Shown here piece after piece: positions 1-7,430 of a DNA stretch of 40,000 bases. Within the stretch, counting starts at the first letter, position 1, and every line of letters starts with the position of its first letter. The translations under genes and the position numbers were made by a program. Location of the stretch: contig HF985563.1 of NCBI GenBank assembly GCA_000431215.1, positions 1 to 40,000 of the forward strand, given 5' to 3'. Below the pieces are notes generated by a model. It searched no databases, was not told the DNA's origin, and saw only the letters and a list, made by a program, of their open reading frames with translations. Source of the DNA: Prevotella sp. CAG:1031 (GTDB taxonomy: Bacteria; Bacteroidota; Bacteroidia; Bacteroidales; Muribaculaceae).

Positions 1-446
1 GAGCGCGTCAGGTAGCCGTTGTTGTCGAGATTTCCGGCTACGAATATCAGCGCAGCCAGTCGGTCGTCGTCGAGTCCGAGCATACGGGCCTGCTCGACAA
101 TAATGTCGAACAGGGTGGGCGCCTCCTCGATCGCTTCGGGATGCCAGTCGGAATCGTCGGCCGACCGATTGTTGGCCCGGAGCTGATATGTCGGGATGTC
201 GTCTTCTCCGGCATAGTCGGCGAGTTGCATCTCTTCAGCCGTTTCGTTGAAGTCATTCTCACCGATCTCTGACGGGGAAGTGTCGGCAATTTCGAGAGCC
301 GGATTCTCGTCGAGAGCGTGTTTGAGTTCTTCCTCGGCCTGAGTCTGGTTCATTTCGAGCATACGGAAATATCTCACCTGTTGGGGCGAGAGTGTCTGCT
401 GCTGTCGCTGCTGCTGATTTAGGCCGAGTGTGTTGCGCTGACTCAT
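1..446 (-). CDS. rpoN: RNA polymerase sigma-54 factor RpoN, N-terminal part
   Basis: About 148 residues are visible before the window edge cuts the gene. The protein opens with a glutamine-rich stretch followed by LSPQQVRYFRMLEMNQ, the activator-interacting region I of sigma-54, and then an acidic region II rich in Asp and Glu. The last visible residues, LDNNGYLTR, match the start of the core-binding domain. Sigma-54 directs RNA polymerase to -24/-12 promoters and needs an AAA+ enhancer-binding protein to open them. The start ATG (446-444) overlaps the TGA of the nonulosonate synthase by four bases, so rpoN is translated as the last visible member of a cell-surface sugar operon. The DNA-binding C-terminus is outside the window, so intactness cannot be judged. 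Confidence 0.9.
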   Translation of the reverse strand, partial: MSQRNTLGLNQQQRQQQTLSPQQVRYFRMLEMNQTQAEEELKHALDENPALEIADTSPSEIGENDFNETAEEMQLADYAGEDDIPTYQLRANNRSADDSDWHPEAIEEAPTLFDIIVEQARMLGLDDDRLAALIFVAGNLDNNGYLTR

Positions 447-1459
447 CCGAGGGTTATGAGTGAATCGTATGCGAAATCGCGTGCGGCACGCTGTCCGATG
501 ACGTCATCCCAAAGCATCGGCGACAGACCGTTGCCGGGCCGTTTTACGGTTATGTTCTCTTCGGTGAATATTTCGCCGGCGGCGATGTCGCGGGCGGCAA
601 CAATACTCTTGCGGGCCACCTCGATATTAGCTCTTTCGCTCGGACTGACGCGTTTCTCAGGATTGCCTACCGCTTTCTCGATATTCCGTATGGCGCTGAC
701 CATGGCGCGTAGCTCGGGGGGGTCGAGCGAAGCGCGGTGGTCAGGGCCTTCCATAGTCTTGTCGAGGGTGAAGTGCTTCTCGATTATCTGCGCTCCCATG
801 GCAACAGCGGCTACCGGCACTTCGATGCCGACCGTATGGTCGCTGTAGCCGACACGACCGCAGCCGAGGCTCCTGAGCGTTTCCATGGCGCGAAGATTTA
901 CGTCGTCCATGGGTGTGGGGTATTGGGTGTTGCAGTGGAGCAGGCTTATGTCGGCGCGCGGTATGCCTCCTTTTTCGAGAATTTCGACGGCGCGGGCAAC
1001 CTCGTCGAGAGTCGACATCCCTGTAGAGAGAATGACGCGCCCACCTTTAGAGGCAATCTTTCTGAGATACGGGAGGTTGGTGATTTCGCCCGACGGAATT
1101 TTCCAGTAGTCCATGCCGAGCGGAGCGAGGGTGTCGATCGACACGAGATCGAAAGGCGTGCTCATGAAGCCGATCCCTTTCCGGCGGCAGAGGTCGGCGA
1201 GTCCGGCATAGTCGGTAAGAGGCAGATGGATCGCGCGGCACATTTCGAGCTGACTCTGCTCTTTGCCGGTTGTTTCTTTCTGATATTCGGCTTTCGGAGC
1301 GATCGAGGAAATGACCAGTTCGGGCACTGCCGTCTGGAATTTGACGTAATCGGCTCCGGCTCGGCGCGCCTCGTCGACCATCCGGCGGGCAAGCTCGAGG
1401 TTGCCGTTGTGGTTTACGCCTGCTTCGGCGATAATTATGACGTGGTTATCGGTCTTCAT
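443..1459 (-). CDS. NeuB/LegI-type nonulosonic acid synthase
   Basis: The 338-residue protein has the full NeuB plan: a TIM barrel followed by a C-terminal SAF (antifreeze-like) domain. Visible motifs are IAEAGVNHNG (10-19), KFQT (40-43), KIPSGEI (120-126), STGMST (145-150), LLHCNTQYP (163-171), GYSDHT (204-209), EKHFTLD (227-233), GPDH (238-241) and, in the SAF domain, KRPGNGLSP (316-324). The family condenses phosphoenolpyruvate with a 6-carbon amino sugar to form a 9-carbon sialic, legionaminic or pseudaminic acid. Because the operon also carries a LegB-like dehydratase, the legionaminic branch (LegI) is the best guess, but substrate cannot be read from sequence alone. The start overlaps the ATP-grasp gene by 14 bases and the stop overlaps rpoN by four. 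No hydrolysing epimerase or CMP-transferase is seen in the window. Confidence 0.88.
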   Translation of the reverse strand: MKTDNHVIIIAEAGVNHNGNLELARRMVDEARRAGADYVKFQTAVPELVISSIAPKAEYQKETTGKEQSQLEMCRAIHLPLTDYAGLADLCRRKGIGFMSTPFDLVSIDTLAPLGMDYWKIPSGEITNLPYLRKIASKGGRVILSTGMSTLDEVARAVEILEKGGIPRADISLLHCNTQYPTPMDDVNLRAMETLRSLGCGRVGYSDHTVGIEVPVAAVAMGAQIIEKHFTLDKTMEGPDHRASLDPPELRAMVSAIRNIEKAVGNPEKRVSPSERANIEVARKSIVAARDIAAGEIFTEENITVKRPGNGLSPMLWDDVIGQRAARDFAYDSLITLG

Positions 1460-2405
1460 TGGTGTCGAAAGAAATTTCGTTGAGATAGCGCTGGACGAGA
1501 ATGCCGCTGCGGGCTTCTGTCGGCTTTAGCGGGCGGTCAGATGCTTCGGCTATGATGAGAGCAGGAATGTCGGCACCGGCGCAGACGGCTGCTACGGCAC
1601 CTCCGCCGAGGCGCGGATTGACTTCCATGACAACAGCGCGCCGGCTCGACGGGTCGCGAAGCATCTGGACGGTTACTGCGCCGCGAAGGTCGAGCTTTTC
1701 GAGCGTCAGGCGGGCGAGCTCCGTTATGTCGGCATCGTCAACGGTAATGGTCGAGATAACCTCCCCTCCGGCAGTGGCAAGCCGCTGACGGGGGCTGACG
1801 GCGAGAGTCTCTCCGCTGCCTACGCTGCGGTAGCAGTCGACGGTATATTCGATTGCGTCGGTGATATATTCCTGAATCAGATAGTCGGGATGGAAAATCG
1901 ACAGTGCGTCCCAGTCAGCGCGGTTCTCTACTATCAATATTCCCTGTGAGGCCGATCCTTTGCGCGGTTTGGCGATCAGCGGGAAGCGCGGACTGGCCCC
2001 CGAAAGGGTCTCTGGAACAGTGATACCGGCTTTTTCGAAAGCCTGGGCGGCAAATATCTTGTCGAACATGCGGCGGCAGGTGTCGGCGTCGCCAACCGGG
2101 GCGAAGATGTCGCTGAATTTGTCGCGATAGCGGGCCACAACCTCTATGGCAGGGTCGACAAACGGAATCATTATCGAAATGTTGCGTGAAGTGACAACTT
2201 CGTGGAGATCGTCGAGTAGCGCGGGATCGCTCCAGCGGCGCCCTTCGACAATCTCTTCGGCAACGGACGCGAGAGCGCAGCGGCGCGAGAGCTCGTAACC
2301 GTAGATGACTGTCTCGAAACCTGCCCGGCGTCCGGCCTCAATGAATTTCGAGGCCATGGAAACACGTTTGGCGCCTCCGAGAAAGAGTATATTCAGCTTG
2401 TTCAT
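1446..2405 (-). CDS. ATP-grasp carboxylate-amine ligase of unknown substrate
   Basis: This 319-residue protein has an N-terminal Rossmann-like preATP-grasp domain (NILFLGGAKR near residue 5) and a carbamoyl-phosphate-synthase-type ATP-grasp fold. The ATP-binding lysine and glycine-rich loop are in IAKPRKGSASQGI (144-156), the hinge in LIQEYI (176-181), and the metal-binding Glu and Asn in VMEVNPRLGGG (259-269). Such enzymes join a carboxylate to an amine through an acyl phosphate. Its place between a LegB-like dehydratase (overlap four bases) and a nonulosonate synthase (overlap 14 bases) points to a role in building or modifying a nonulosonate, for example acylating an amino group; this is inference. 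A broader amino-acid ligase is the alternative. Confidence 0.75.
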   Translation of the reverse strand: MNKLNILFLGGAKRVSMASKFIEAGRRAGFETVIYGYELSRRCALASVAEEIVEGRRWSDPALLDDLHEVVTSRNISIMIPFVDPAIEVVARYRDKFSDIFAPVGDADTCRRMFDKIFAAQAFEKAGITVPETLSGASPRFPLIAKPRKGSASQGILIVENRADWDALSIFHPDYLIQEYITDAIEYTVDCYRSVGSGETLAVSPRQRLATAGGEVISTITVDDADITELARLTLEKLDLRGAVTVQMLRDPSSRRAVVMEVNPRLGGGAVAAVCAGADIPALIIAEASDRPLKPTEARSGILVQRYLNEISFDTNEDR

Positions 2406-3382
2406 TGATTGTAGATGTCGGGTTTATAGCGGTCGAGAGTACCCGGACGGGTGAACCAGTCGATTGTTTTTTGCAGTCCCTGTTCGAGAGTGTGCTGCGG
2501 ACGCCATGATGTCAGCGATGTAATGAGTGAATTGTCGCCGCAGAGACGTCTTACTTCGCTCTTCGACGGGCGCAGGCGAGCCGGGTCGGTGACCCATTCT
2601 ACGTCGGCATTCATCAGGCGGGCTATTGTCTTAAGAGTGTCGGCCATGCTGACCTCGGTTCCGGTAGCAATGTTGATTTCGCGTCCTTCGATTCCTGGCG
2701 TTGTCCCAAGGGCAAGGAAACCTCTGACGGTGTCGCCAACGAAGTTGAAGTCACGTGTCGGGGTGAGGTCGCCGACCTTTATCTGACGGTGGCCCGAGGC
2801 GATCTGGGTGATTATCGTCGGGATAATGGCGCGGGCACTCTGTCGCGGGCCGTAGGTGTTGAAGGGGCGCGCAATGACCAGCGGCAGGTCGAAGGCATTA
2901 TAGAAGCTCATGGCTATGGCGTCGGCGCCGATCTTCGTGGCGGAATAGGGGCTCTGGGGCTGACGGGGATGGGTCTCGGGAATAGGCACCTGAAGCGCTG
3001 TTCCGTAGACTTCGCTTGTGGAGGTCACGACAATGCGGCCGACACCGGCGTCGCGTGCGGCCTGACAGATGTTCAGGGTTCCGCGTATGTTGGTGTCGAC
3101 ATATGAGTCGGGAGCCGTATAGCTGTAGGGAATCGCAATGAGGGCAGCGAGATGATAGACGGTGTCGATTCCTTCGCAGATATGGCGGCAGTAGTTAGGA
3201 TCGCGGACATCACCGCAGACGACTTCGAGGTTAGGGTGGCTCACCTCTTCGAGCCATCCCCAGGAGTTGAAGGAATTGTATTGGGCAAGCGCGCGGACAT
3301 CGTAGCCTTCCGAAAGAAGTAGCTCGGTAAGATGCGAGCCTATGAAGCCGTCAGCGCCGGTGACGAGTACTTTCTTGTTCAT
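2402..3382 (-). CDS. legB: LegB-like nucleotide-sugar 4,6-dehydratase
   Basis: The 326-residue protein is an extended short-chain dehydrogenase. It has the NAD-binding TGADGFIGSH (8-17), the catalytic STSEVYG (121-127), the YSATK Tyr/Lys pair (146-150) and ARPFNTYGPRQS (171-182). The segment ALAQYNSFNSWGWLE and the phrase AALIAIPYSYTAPDSYVDTN closely resemble what I recall of LegB, the GDP/UDP-GlcNAc 4,6-dehydratase that starts legionaminic acid synthesis. It would make a 4-keto-6-deoxy amino sugar that still needs an aminotransferase, which is absent from this operon. The gene starts four bases after the lipoprotein stop and overlaps the ATP-grasp gene by four bases. Other epimerase/dehydratase activities remain possible. 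Confidence 0.8.
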   Translation of the reverse strand: MNKKVLVTGADGFIGSHLTELLLSEGYDVRALAQYNSFNSWGWLEEVSHPNLEVVCGDVRDPNYCRHICEGIDTVYHLAALIAIPYSYTAPDSYVDTNIRGTLNICQAARDAGVGRIVVTSTSEVYGTALQVPIPETHPRQPQSPYSATKIGADAIAMSFYNAFDLPLVIARPFNTYGPRQSARAIIPTIITQIASGHRQIKVGDLTPTRDFNFVGDTVRGFLALGTTPGIEGREINIATGTEVSMADTLKTIARLMNADVEWVTDPARLRPSKSEVRRLCGDNSLITSLTSWRPQHTLEQGLQKTIDWFTRPGTLDRYKPDIYNQ

Positions 3383-3385
3383 TTG

Positions 3386-3832
3386 TCAGTATATTTTTTT
3401 CAGGCAGTAGAGATAGCTGCCGGTAGTGTTGTCGAGTTTGAGGGTCATCTCGCGCGAACTCTGCGAGACGATTGTCAGTGTGGGCTGCAGGCCGTCGAAT
3501 CCGAGCCACGATGGGGGAGTGTAGACATTGGTGCCGTTTATGTCGTCGCGCTGGTCGAAATCAAGCAGCAGCTTGCGTTCGCCTTCGGGAGCGGCCCATG
3601 TGCCCCATGTCTGTGTGTAGGAATGGTGGCCGAGGTCGGTTACGAGGCATATTATATTGTTCTGGAACGACCAGGTCATCTGTCCGTGATAATCATCTGC
3701 GGGTTCGCCGTCGCAGGTGAGCGATTCGAGACGCCATGTGCCGAACCAGGGGTCGATCTCACCGTTGTTCTGGGTGCAGCCCGAGGTGAGAAGCATTATA
3801 AAGAGCAGTGGAATATAGGCGATGTGTCTCAT
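3386..3832 (-). CDS. Small lipoprotein, lipocalin-like
   Basis: The 148-residue product begins with a type II signal peptide and the lipobox LTSGC (lipidated Cys19), so it should be anchored in a membrane facing the periplasm or the cell surface. The mature part is rich in Trp, Thr and Asp. The pattern WFGTWRLESLTCDGE near its start is what lipocalin-like Bacteroidetes lipoproteins show (GTW...L). Sequence alone gives no function. The start overlaps the wzi-like gene by four bases (ATGA) and the next gene begins four bases after the stop, so it is co-translated with envelope-sugar genes and probably serves the same surface-polysaccharide process. Confidence 0.72.
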   Translation of the reverse strand: MRHIAYIPLLFIMLLTSGCTQNNGEIDPWFGTWRLESLTCDGEPADDYHGQMTWSFQNNIICLVTDLGHHSYTQTWGTWAAPEGERKLLLDFDQRDDINGTNVYTPPSWLGFDGLQPTLTIVSQSSREMTLKLDNTTGSYLYCLKKIY

Positions 3833-5331
3833 AGCTTCATCAGTCCGTTATATTTTACCCCTATGGTTATGCCGAAAGCGTTGCAGGGCATCGTGCCGCG
3901 GTCAATGGCAATTGCGCCGTTGACCGACAGGCCTTTTATGCGTGGCAGCTGCCAGTCGACATCAAGGCTCACCGAGGTCAGGTGAACGGGCTTCGGAAGC
4001 GCCAGCATTCCGTTGCCACATGCCTTGCGGTAGCCTGCGCGCAGACGCCAGCTGAGACCGTCGGTGATGAAGCCCGTGGCGGCGGCGTGGAATCCGCGCA
4101 GGCGGTTGCCGATATAGGCCGGATAGCCGTCGCGGTTGTAGAGCGGGGCCATAAGGGCCGGGGTGCCGATCGACAGGCCGTAGTAGGCGTATGAGTTATA
4201 CATGGCGTTGTTGTAGTAGTCGTCGGCACCGGTCGATTCGGAAGTTATCGTGCCTCCGGGCAGATCGCCGGGTGCGAAGTGCTGAGGGCCGCTCTGGTTT
4301 GTGAATTCAAGCAGTTCGATTACGGCGCCCGTTATCCAGCTGCGGTCGGGCCGTGTCCATTCGATACCCCACAGACCGTCCCAACCGTTGCGGCGCCCGA
4401 TGCCAGAGCCGTCTTCCCACGGCCACTGGAAATAGGCCCTCAGCTGTTGGCCCGATGCGAAGCGGTAACGGGCCACGAAGTCCCATGACCCGAGATGGTT
4501 GCCTTCATAGAATTCTTCGCCTCCCGGCATCGGCAGCCATGAGTTGAGGAACGATTTGAAGTTGACATCGTGTTTGCGCGAGCGTATACTTACCCCTTCG
4601 CGCCAAGTTTCTACTGTGCCGCCGAAGGTGACGGCCGCCTGCATACCGACGGTGACACTTAGCGGCTGAGAGGGTTTCGTGCGGAAATAGCAGCGTTTAT
4701 AGTTATACCATTCACCGCTGACGATGTGGTAGTTATATCTGTTGTAGCGGTCGGCCCACCAGTCGGAATCGGTCATCTTTCCCCAACCGATCTCGCCCTG
4801 AATCTGCACCCAGCCGTTGGTGAACGGTATATTCTGGAAATCGACGAAGCCGGCTCGTGCCTCAGGGATAGGACGCGCATTTCCGCTCTCGACGAGATCG
4901 CCTGAGGTGAGCTGCTGATTTAACAGCGCCGAACCGTGTTCTTTTGCTCCAACTGTAAGAAATACGCCGCGATATTTTATCTCAGCGAAAGCCTGCTGAA
5001 TCCAGAATGGCGCAGGATGCTCCTTGTGGGTCGACCATCCGTTCGGGTTGTAGCGGGCATATTCTACCGATGATCCATAGTCGGCGACAAGGTCGACGCA
5101 GGCTCCCCAGCTGAAACGGCAGTCGAGTCGCATCGGCACCCATGCGCTGACTTCGCCCAACAGTGTGGTCGACTGCGTCAGCCGTCCGTGGCGGAGGGCC
5201 GAAGTGTAGTAGGGTGCGAAATCGCCCGTGCCGGTCGCGACAAGAGCCTCGCCGCCATAATGCAGGTCGACAGTGGCACTCGCCAACAGCGTTGACGCGG
5301 CGAAAACCGAACTCAGAATCCATTTCTTCAT
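3829..5331 (-). CDS. Wzi-family capsule assembly outer-membrane protein
   Basis: The 500-residue protein has a clear signal peptide (MKKWILSSVFAASTLLASA), then alternating aromatic-rich strands ending in ITIGVKYNGL, typical of an outer-membrane beta-barrel. Length, the early AYYTSALRHGR region and the downstream repeated Trp/Tyr strands fit the Bacteroidetes Wzi-like capsule assembly family. In enterobacteria Wzi holds capsule at the cell surface; in Bacteroidetes the role is inferred. It is the first gene of the operon and overlaps the lipoprotein gene by four bases. A Bacteroidetes -7 element lies only seven bases upstream of the ATG, so the mRNA may be almost leaderless. Confidence 0.75.
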   Translation of the reverse strand: MKKWILSSVFAASTLLASATVDLHYGGEALVATGTGDFAPYYTSALRHGRLTQSTTLLGEVSAWVPMRLDCRFSWGACVDLVADYGSSVEYARYNPNGWSTHKEHPAPFWIQQAFAEIKYRGVFLTVGAKEHGSALLNQQLTSGDLVESGNARPIPEARAGFVDFQNIPFTNGWVQIQGEIGWGKMTDSDWWADRYNRYNYHIVSGEWYNYKRCYFRTKPSQPLSVTVGMQAAVTFGGTVETWREGVSIRSRKHDVNFKSFLNSWLPMPGGEEFYEGNHLGSWDFVARYRFASGQQLRAYFQWPWEDGSGIGRRNGWDGLWGIEWTRPDRSWITGAVIELLEFTNQSGPQHFAPGDLPGGTITSESTGADDYYNNAMYNSYAYYGLSIGTPALMAPLYNRDGYPAYIGNRLRGFHAAATGFITDGLSWRLRAGYRKACGNGMLALPKPVHLTSVSLDVDWQLPRIKGLSVNGAIAIDRGTMPCNAFGITIGVKYNGLMKL

Positions 5332-5338
5332 TAGAATG

Positions 5339-5346
5339 CAAAATTA
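5339..5346 (-). promoter_or_regulatory. -7 promoter element of the wzi-nonulosonate-rpoN operon
   Basis: On the minus strand this reads TAATTTTG, an exact match to the Bacteroidetes -7 consensus TAnnTTTG. No clear TTTG is seen at the expected -33 distance. The element ends seven bases before the wzi ATG, so predicted initiation leaves only a few bases of leader. The same string context (TTAGAATGCAAA followed by TTACAA on the plus strand) recurs upstream of the GNAT module at 17620-17638. Confidence 0.55.
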
Positions 5347-5435
5347 CAAAATTCCGCGCAATCCTTAAGCTATAATTGTGGCCGTTATAAGTTTATTTCA
5401 TATCTTTACGATGATAAACCGATTCTAATCAAGTC

Positions 5436-5510
5436 ATGAACGCTACTATAACTCTTCGGGAGTATCTTGAGAAAGGAAAAACTTTCTTTGTGCCCGGCTA
5501 TCAGCGTGGG
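5436..5510 (+). pseudogene. Truncated DUF262-type gene (first 25 codons)
   Basis: The ATG at 5436 opens MNATITLREYLEKGKTFFVP followed by GYQRG, which is the typical start of DUF262 (GmrSD-type) proteins in Bacteroidetes. Homology stops exactly where the palindromic element at 5508-5639 begins; the frame then runs through the element to a stop at about 5564. DUF262 proteins are hundreds of residues long and are often nucleases of defence systems, so this is only the 5' stub. A weak -7-like TATCTTTA lies at 5401-5408. The DNA to the right of the element is not DUF262 sequence, so the event was an insertion plus loss of the remainder, not a simple insertion. Confidence 0.6.
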
Positions 5511-5639
5511 TGTGTTGCAGAACTGGCTAAGCGTAGGGATGCTCCATGGAGCATCAGACGTTAAAGTGTTAACTATCAGAGGATGCGCGAGCGTGCATCC
5601 CTACGCCCCGATAATAATTACGGATTCTGCAACACCCCC
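5508..5639. mobile_element. MITE-like 132-bp element with nested inverted repeats
   Basis: The ends are imperfect 15-bp inverted repeats (5508-5522 and 5625-5639, 14 of 15 matching: GGGTGTGTTGCAGAA against GGGGGTGTTGCAGAA). Inside lie a perfect 12-bp inverted repeat GCGTAGGGATGC / GCATCCCTACGC (5531-5542 and 5595-5606), a perfect 18-bp palindrome at 5538-5555 centred on CCATGG, and GGATGC...GCATCC at 5581-5600. No transposase is encoded. This layout fits a non-autonomous miniature element or a mobile palindromic repeat. No convincing target-site duplication is seen at the flanks. Confidence 0.55.
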
Positions 5640-5702
5640 GACTATGAATAAGCTGACCACGCCCGGCATCTTCGACGATAAAATCAATCCCACATTCTCC
5701 TA

Positions 5703-5936
5703 ATGGCTCGTTCGAGTCACATACCCACCGCCCGAACAATGCTCAACAGCGGCGACCCTGTCGATATTTCCGTGTGGAAATCCGACGGCTCTATCCTCGA
5801 ACTCCGAAATTGTATCTAGCTCCGATACAATTTCTACGGAGGCTGGCGCAATGTCAAAATGCTATCCTCAGGGGAGTGTCGTAAGATACGCGACTGCTGT
5901 ATCTTACGCGTCAATGACCTTGAAGTATTTCTTTGA
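5703..5936 (+). pseudogene. Small phage/mobile-element-type gene broken by an amber codon
   Basis: An open frame of 77 residues runs from ATG 5703 to TGA 5934-5936 with a single in-frame TAG at 5817-5819. The reading is MARSSHIPTARTMLNSGDPV..., stop, LRYNFYGGWRNVKMLSSGE..., ending VNDLEVFL. The composition on both sides of the stop is that of a coherent protein, so I read it as one gene with a nonsense mutation. I recall similar small proteins in Bacteroidetes prophages, but I cannot name a function. Its ATG overlaps the TAA of a 19-codon frame (ATG 5644), perhaps the tail of another lost gene. Confidence 0.5.
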
Positions 5937-5962
5937 TACCTCGCCGAAAATGAGTAATTTTG
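5932..5962 (+). promoter_or_regulatory. Promoter of the frameshifted lipoprotein gene
   Basis: TTTG at 5932-5935 and TAATTTTG at 5955-5962 are separated by 19 bases and match the Bacteroidetes -33/-7 consensus exactly. The element ends four bases before an ATG at 5967, so transcription would begin at or next to that codon. The ATG at 5950 lies inside the promoter and is therefore an unlikely start. Confidence 0.55.
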
Positions 5963-6420
5963 TGTTATGGATAGAATACTCAATATTTTTAGCGTTTTTG
6001 TTATTAAGCATCCTTGTTTCTTGTTCTTCAAAGAATGAGAACAATCAGCAGGAGCTTTCAGTGGAGGATTCCCAATTTCATGAAAACGCATATAATAACG
6101 GTCAGATAATTGTTATCGAAAGTTTTCATCCTACAATAATCTTAACAGAGCATCAAAAAGAGGTTTCACTTGACTCTTTGGTGGAAGAATATTTCCAACA
6201 TAATTCTATTCAAAATGAAGATGTCGGAACACAAATCTCGTTAGCAAGAGCAGGTAAGGTTATTACTCCAGTATCTGTCCCTAAAGAATCTGATTTAGCG
6301 AAGGCATTCTTTTTGCAGGAATTTTGGTTGTTTTACGACCAAAATAGAACTTATATAAATTCGCTTAGAAACCCTCAAAAACAGAATAAAACGAGGGAAG
6401 AGTGGGATAAATATTTGTAA
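5950..6420 (+). CDS. Lipoprotein of unknown function, probably frameshifted near its start
   Basis: The open frame carries a hydrophobic segment and lipobox ILVSC followed by a low-complexity, Asn/Gln/Glu-rich start and an otherwise unrecognised 120-residue domain ending TREEWDKYL. In this frame the only ATG near the signal sequence is 5950, which lies within the promoter and gives a signal peptide without a basic N-region. The ATG at 5967 is in another frame (MDRILNIF). Removing one T from the T5 run at 5986-5990 would join it as MDRILNILAFLLLSILVSC, an ideal type II signal peptide. So the gene is probably broken by, or switchable through, a one-base change in that run. It is much more AT-rich than its neighbours, suggesting acquired DNA. 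Confidence 0.5.
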   Translation: MSNFVLWIEYSIFLAFLLLSILVSCSSKNENNQQELSVEDSQFHENAYNNGQIIVIESFHPTIILTEHQKEVSLDSLVEEYFQHNSIQNEDVGTQISLARAGKVITPVSVPKESDLAKAFFLQEFWLFYDQNRTYINSLRNPQKQNKTREEWDKYL

Positions 6421-6482
6421 GTTTCCGCGTCTTTTCGCTAAACTCATATCGTCCATATCTTTGCTGAAAAATCAGCATCGAT

Positions 6483-7251
6483 ATGGACTTTTCGTTTTCT
6501 GAACTCAACTACAACTAGGTCGAGACGCTGCCGGGCTTTCAGGCCCGCGCCGCGTTCACCGTCTATTCCGCGTCAGTGTTCATTGAGGGCGTGGATATTG
6601 TGCCGACTATCGCAGACGATAGCCTTTCCTATATCCCGTGGGGCGGCGACAATCGGATGCTTTTCGACATCCTCTACCTCGTAGAAAAGGACGATGCTAT
6701 CGCCACCTGCCAGTGTTTCAACGCCAAGGTCTACTACGGTTCGGGGCTGCAATATTGCGCCACCGAAGCCTTCGCATCGGTCAAGTCGGCTATCGATGAT
6801 TTCCTCCTTGACAACGACCTCGCCGCATACTTCCTCGGCGTGTGCCAGAACTTCAAGCACTTCAGCTTCGCCGTTTCAGTGCATTTTCTCAACGAGGACG
6901 GCTCACGCATCGTCCGTCTGTTGAGAAAGTAAGCCTGTTACTGCCGTTTCATACGGACGGGCGCCCACGGTCGTATTTCCAAAACCCTTTACGCCAAAGG
7001 CGAAAGCAATATCTTCTTGCGCAGATATAGAGGAAATCGACCTGCTCGACCTGGCTTCTCCGTGGCGAGATCTGCAAGACAAACTCGTCAAAGGCAAACG
7101 CTGCCGCAAGTTTTCCGTAGTCAGCCGTATCCCGAAGGAGGATAGCACTTACTATCCCATTCCTTTATTTTATGGTGCATCGTTCTGGGGTAAGTAGTAC
7201 AACATCAAGCAACTTATCGGCATCGCATAAGAGGCTAAGCTGAAAAATTAG
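6483..7251 (+). pseudogene. Decayed phage-type gene, possibly portal-like
   Basis: From ATG 6483 (MDFSFSELNYN) the frame meets TAG at 6516-6518, then runs cleanly (VETLPGFQARAAF ... SRIVRLLRK) to TAA at 6930-6932. In the same frame it goes on with CYCRFIRTGAHGRISKTLYA and is then lost to a frameshift at about 6990-7023. It resumes in another frame as DIEEIDLLDLASPWRDLQDK ... LFYGASFWGK, with TAG at 7195-7197, TAA at 7228-7230 and TAG at 7249-7251. The pieces read as one long ancestral protein. Layout and phrases such as AKVYYGSGL resemble phage portal proteins, but that identification is from memory and weak. A -7-like TATCTTTG lies at 6456-6463. Confidence 0.5.
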
Positions 7252-7430
7252 CGTCTATAAAATACTCTGTCGAGGTATCGCATATATATTCTTAATGATT
7301 TGGTGGATCTTTTGAAAATAAGGGCTCCGCAACTCAATACTTCTTGGCTGAATTAAACAGGGGTATCTGGTATTATGTTTATTGGTATACTTACAGCTGT
7401 ATCGTTTTTGAGAACAAGGAGCTGAAACTT

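Noticed and set aside
5703..7251. TAG recoded to glutamine throughout the island
   Set aside because: TAA codons and a frameshift occur in the second gene, so recoding alone cannot restore it; kept only as a low-interest possibility.
7344..7430. Upstream extension of the small ORF at 7431 from a TTG codon
   Set aside because: The extension has a Tyr-rich, unlikely sequence, and the good ribosome binding site lies before ATG 7431.
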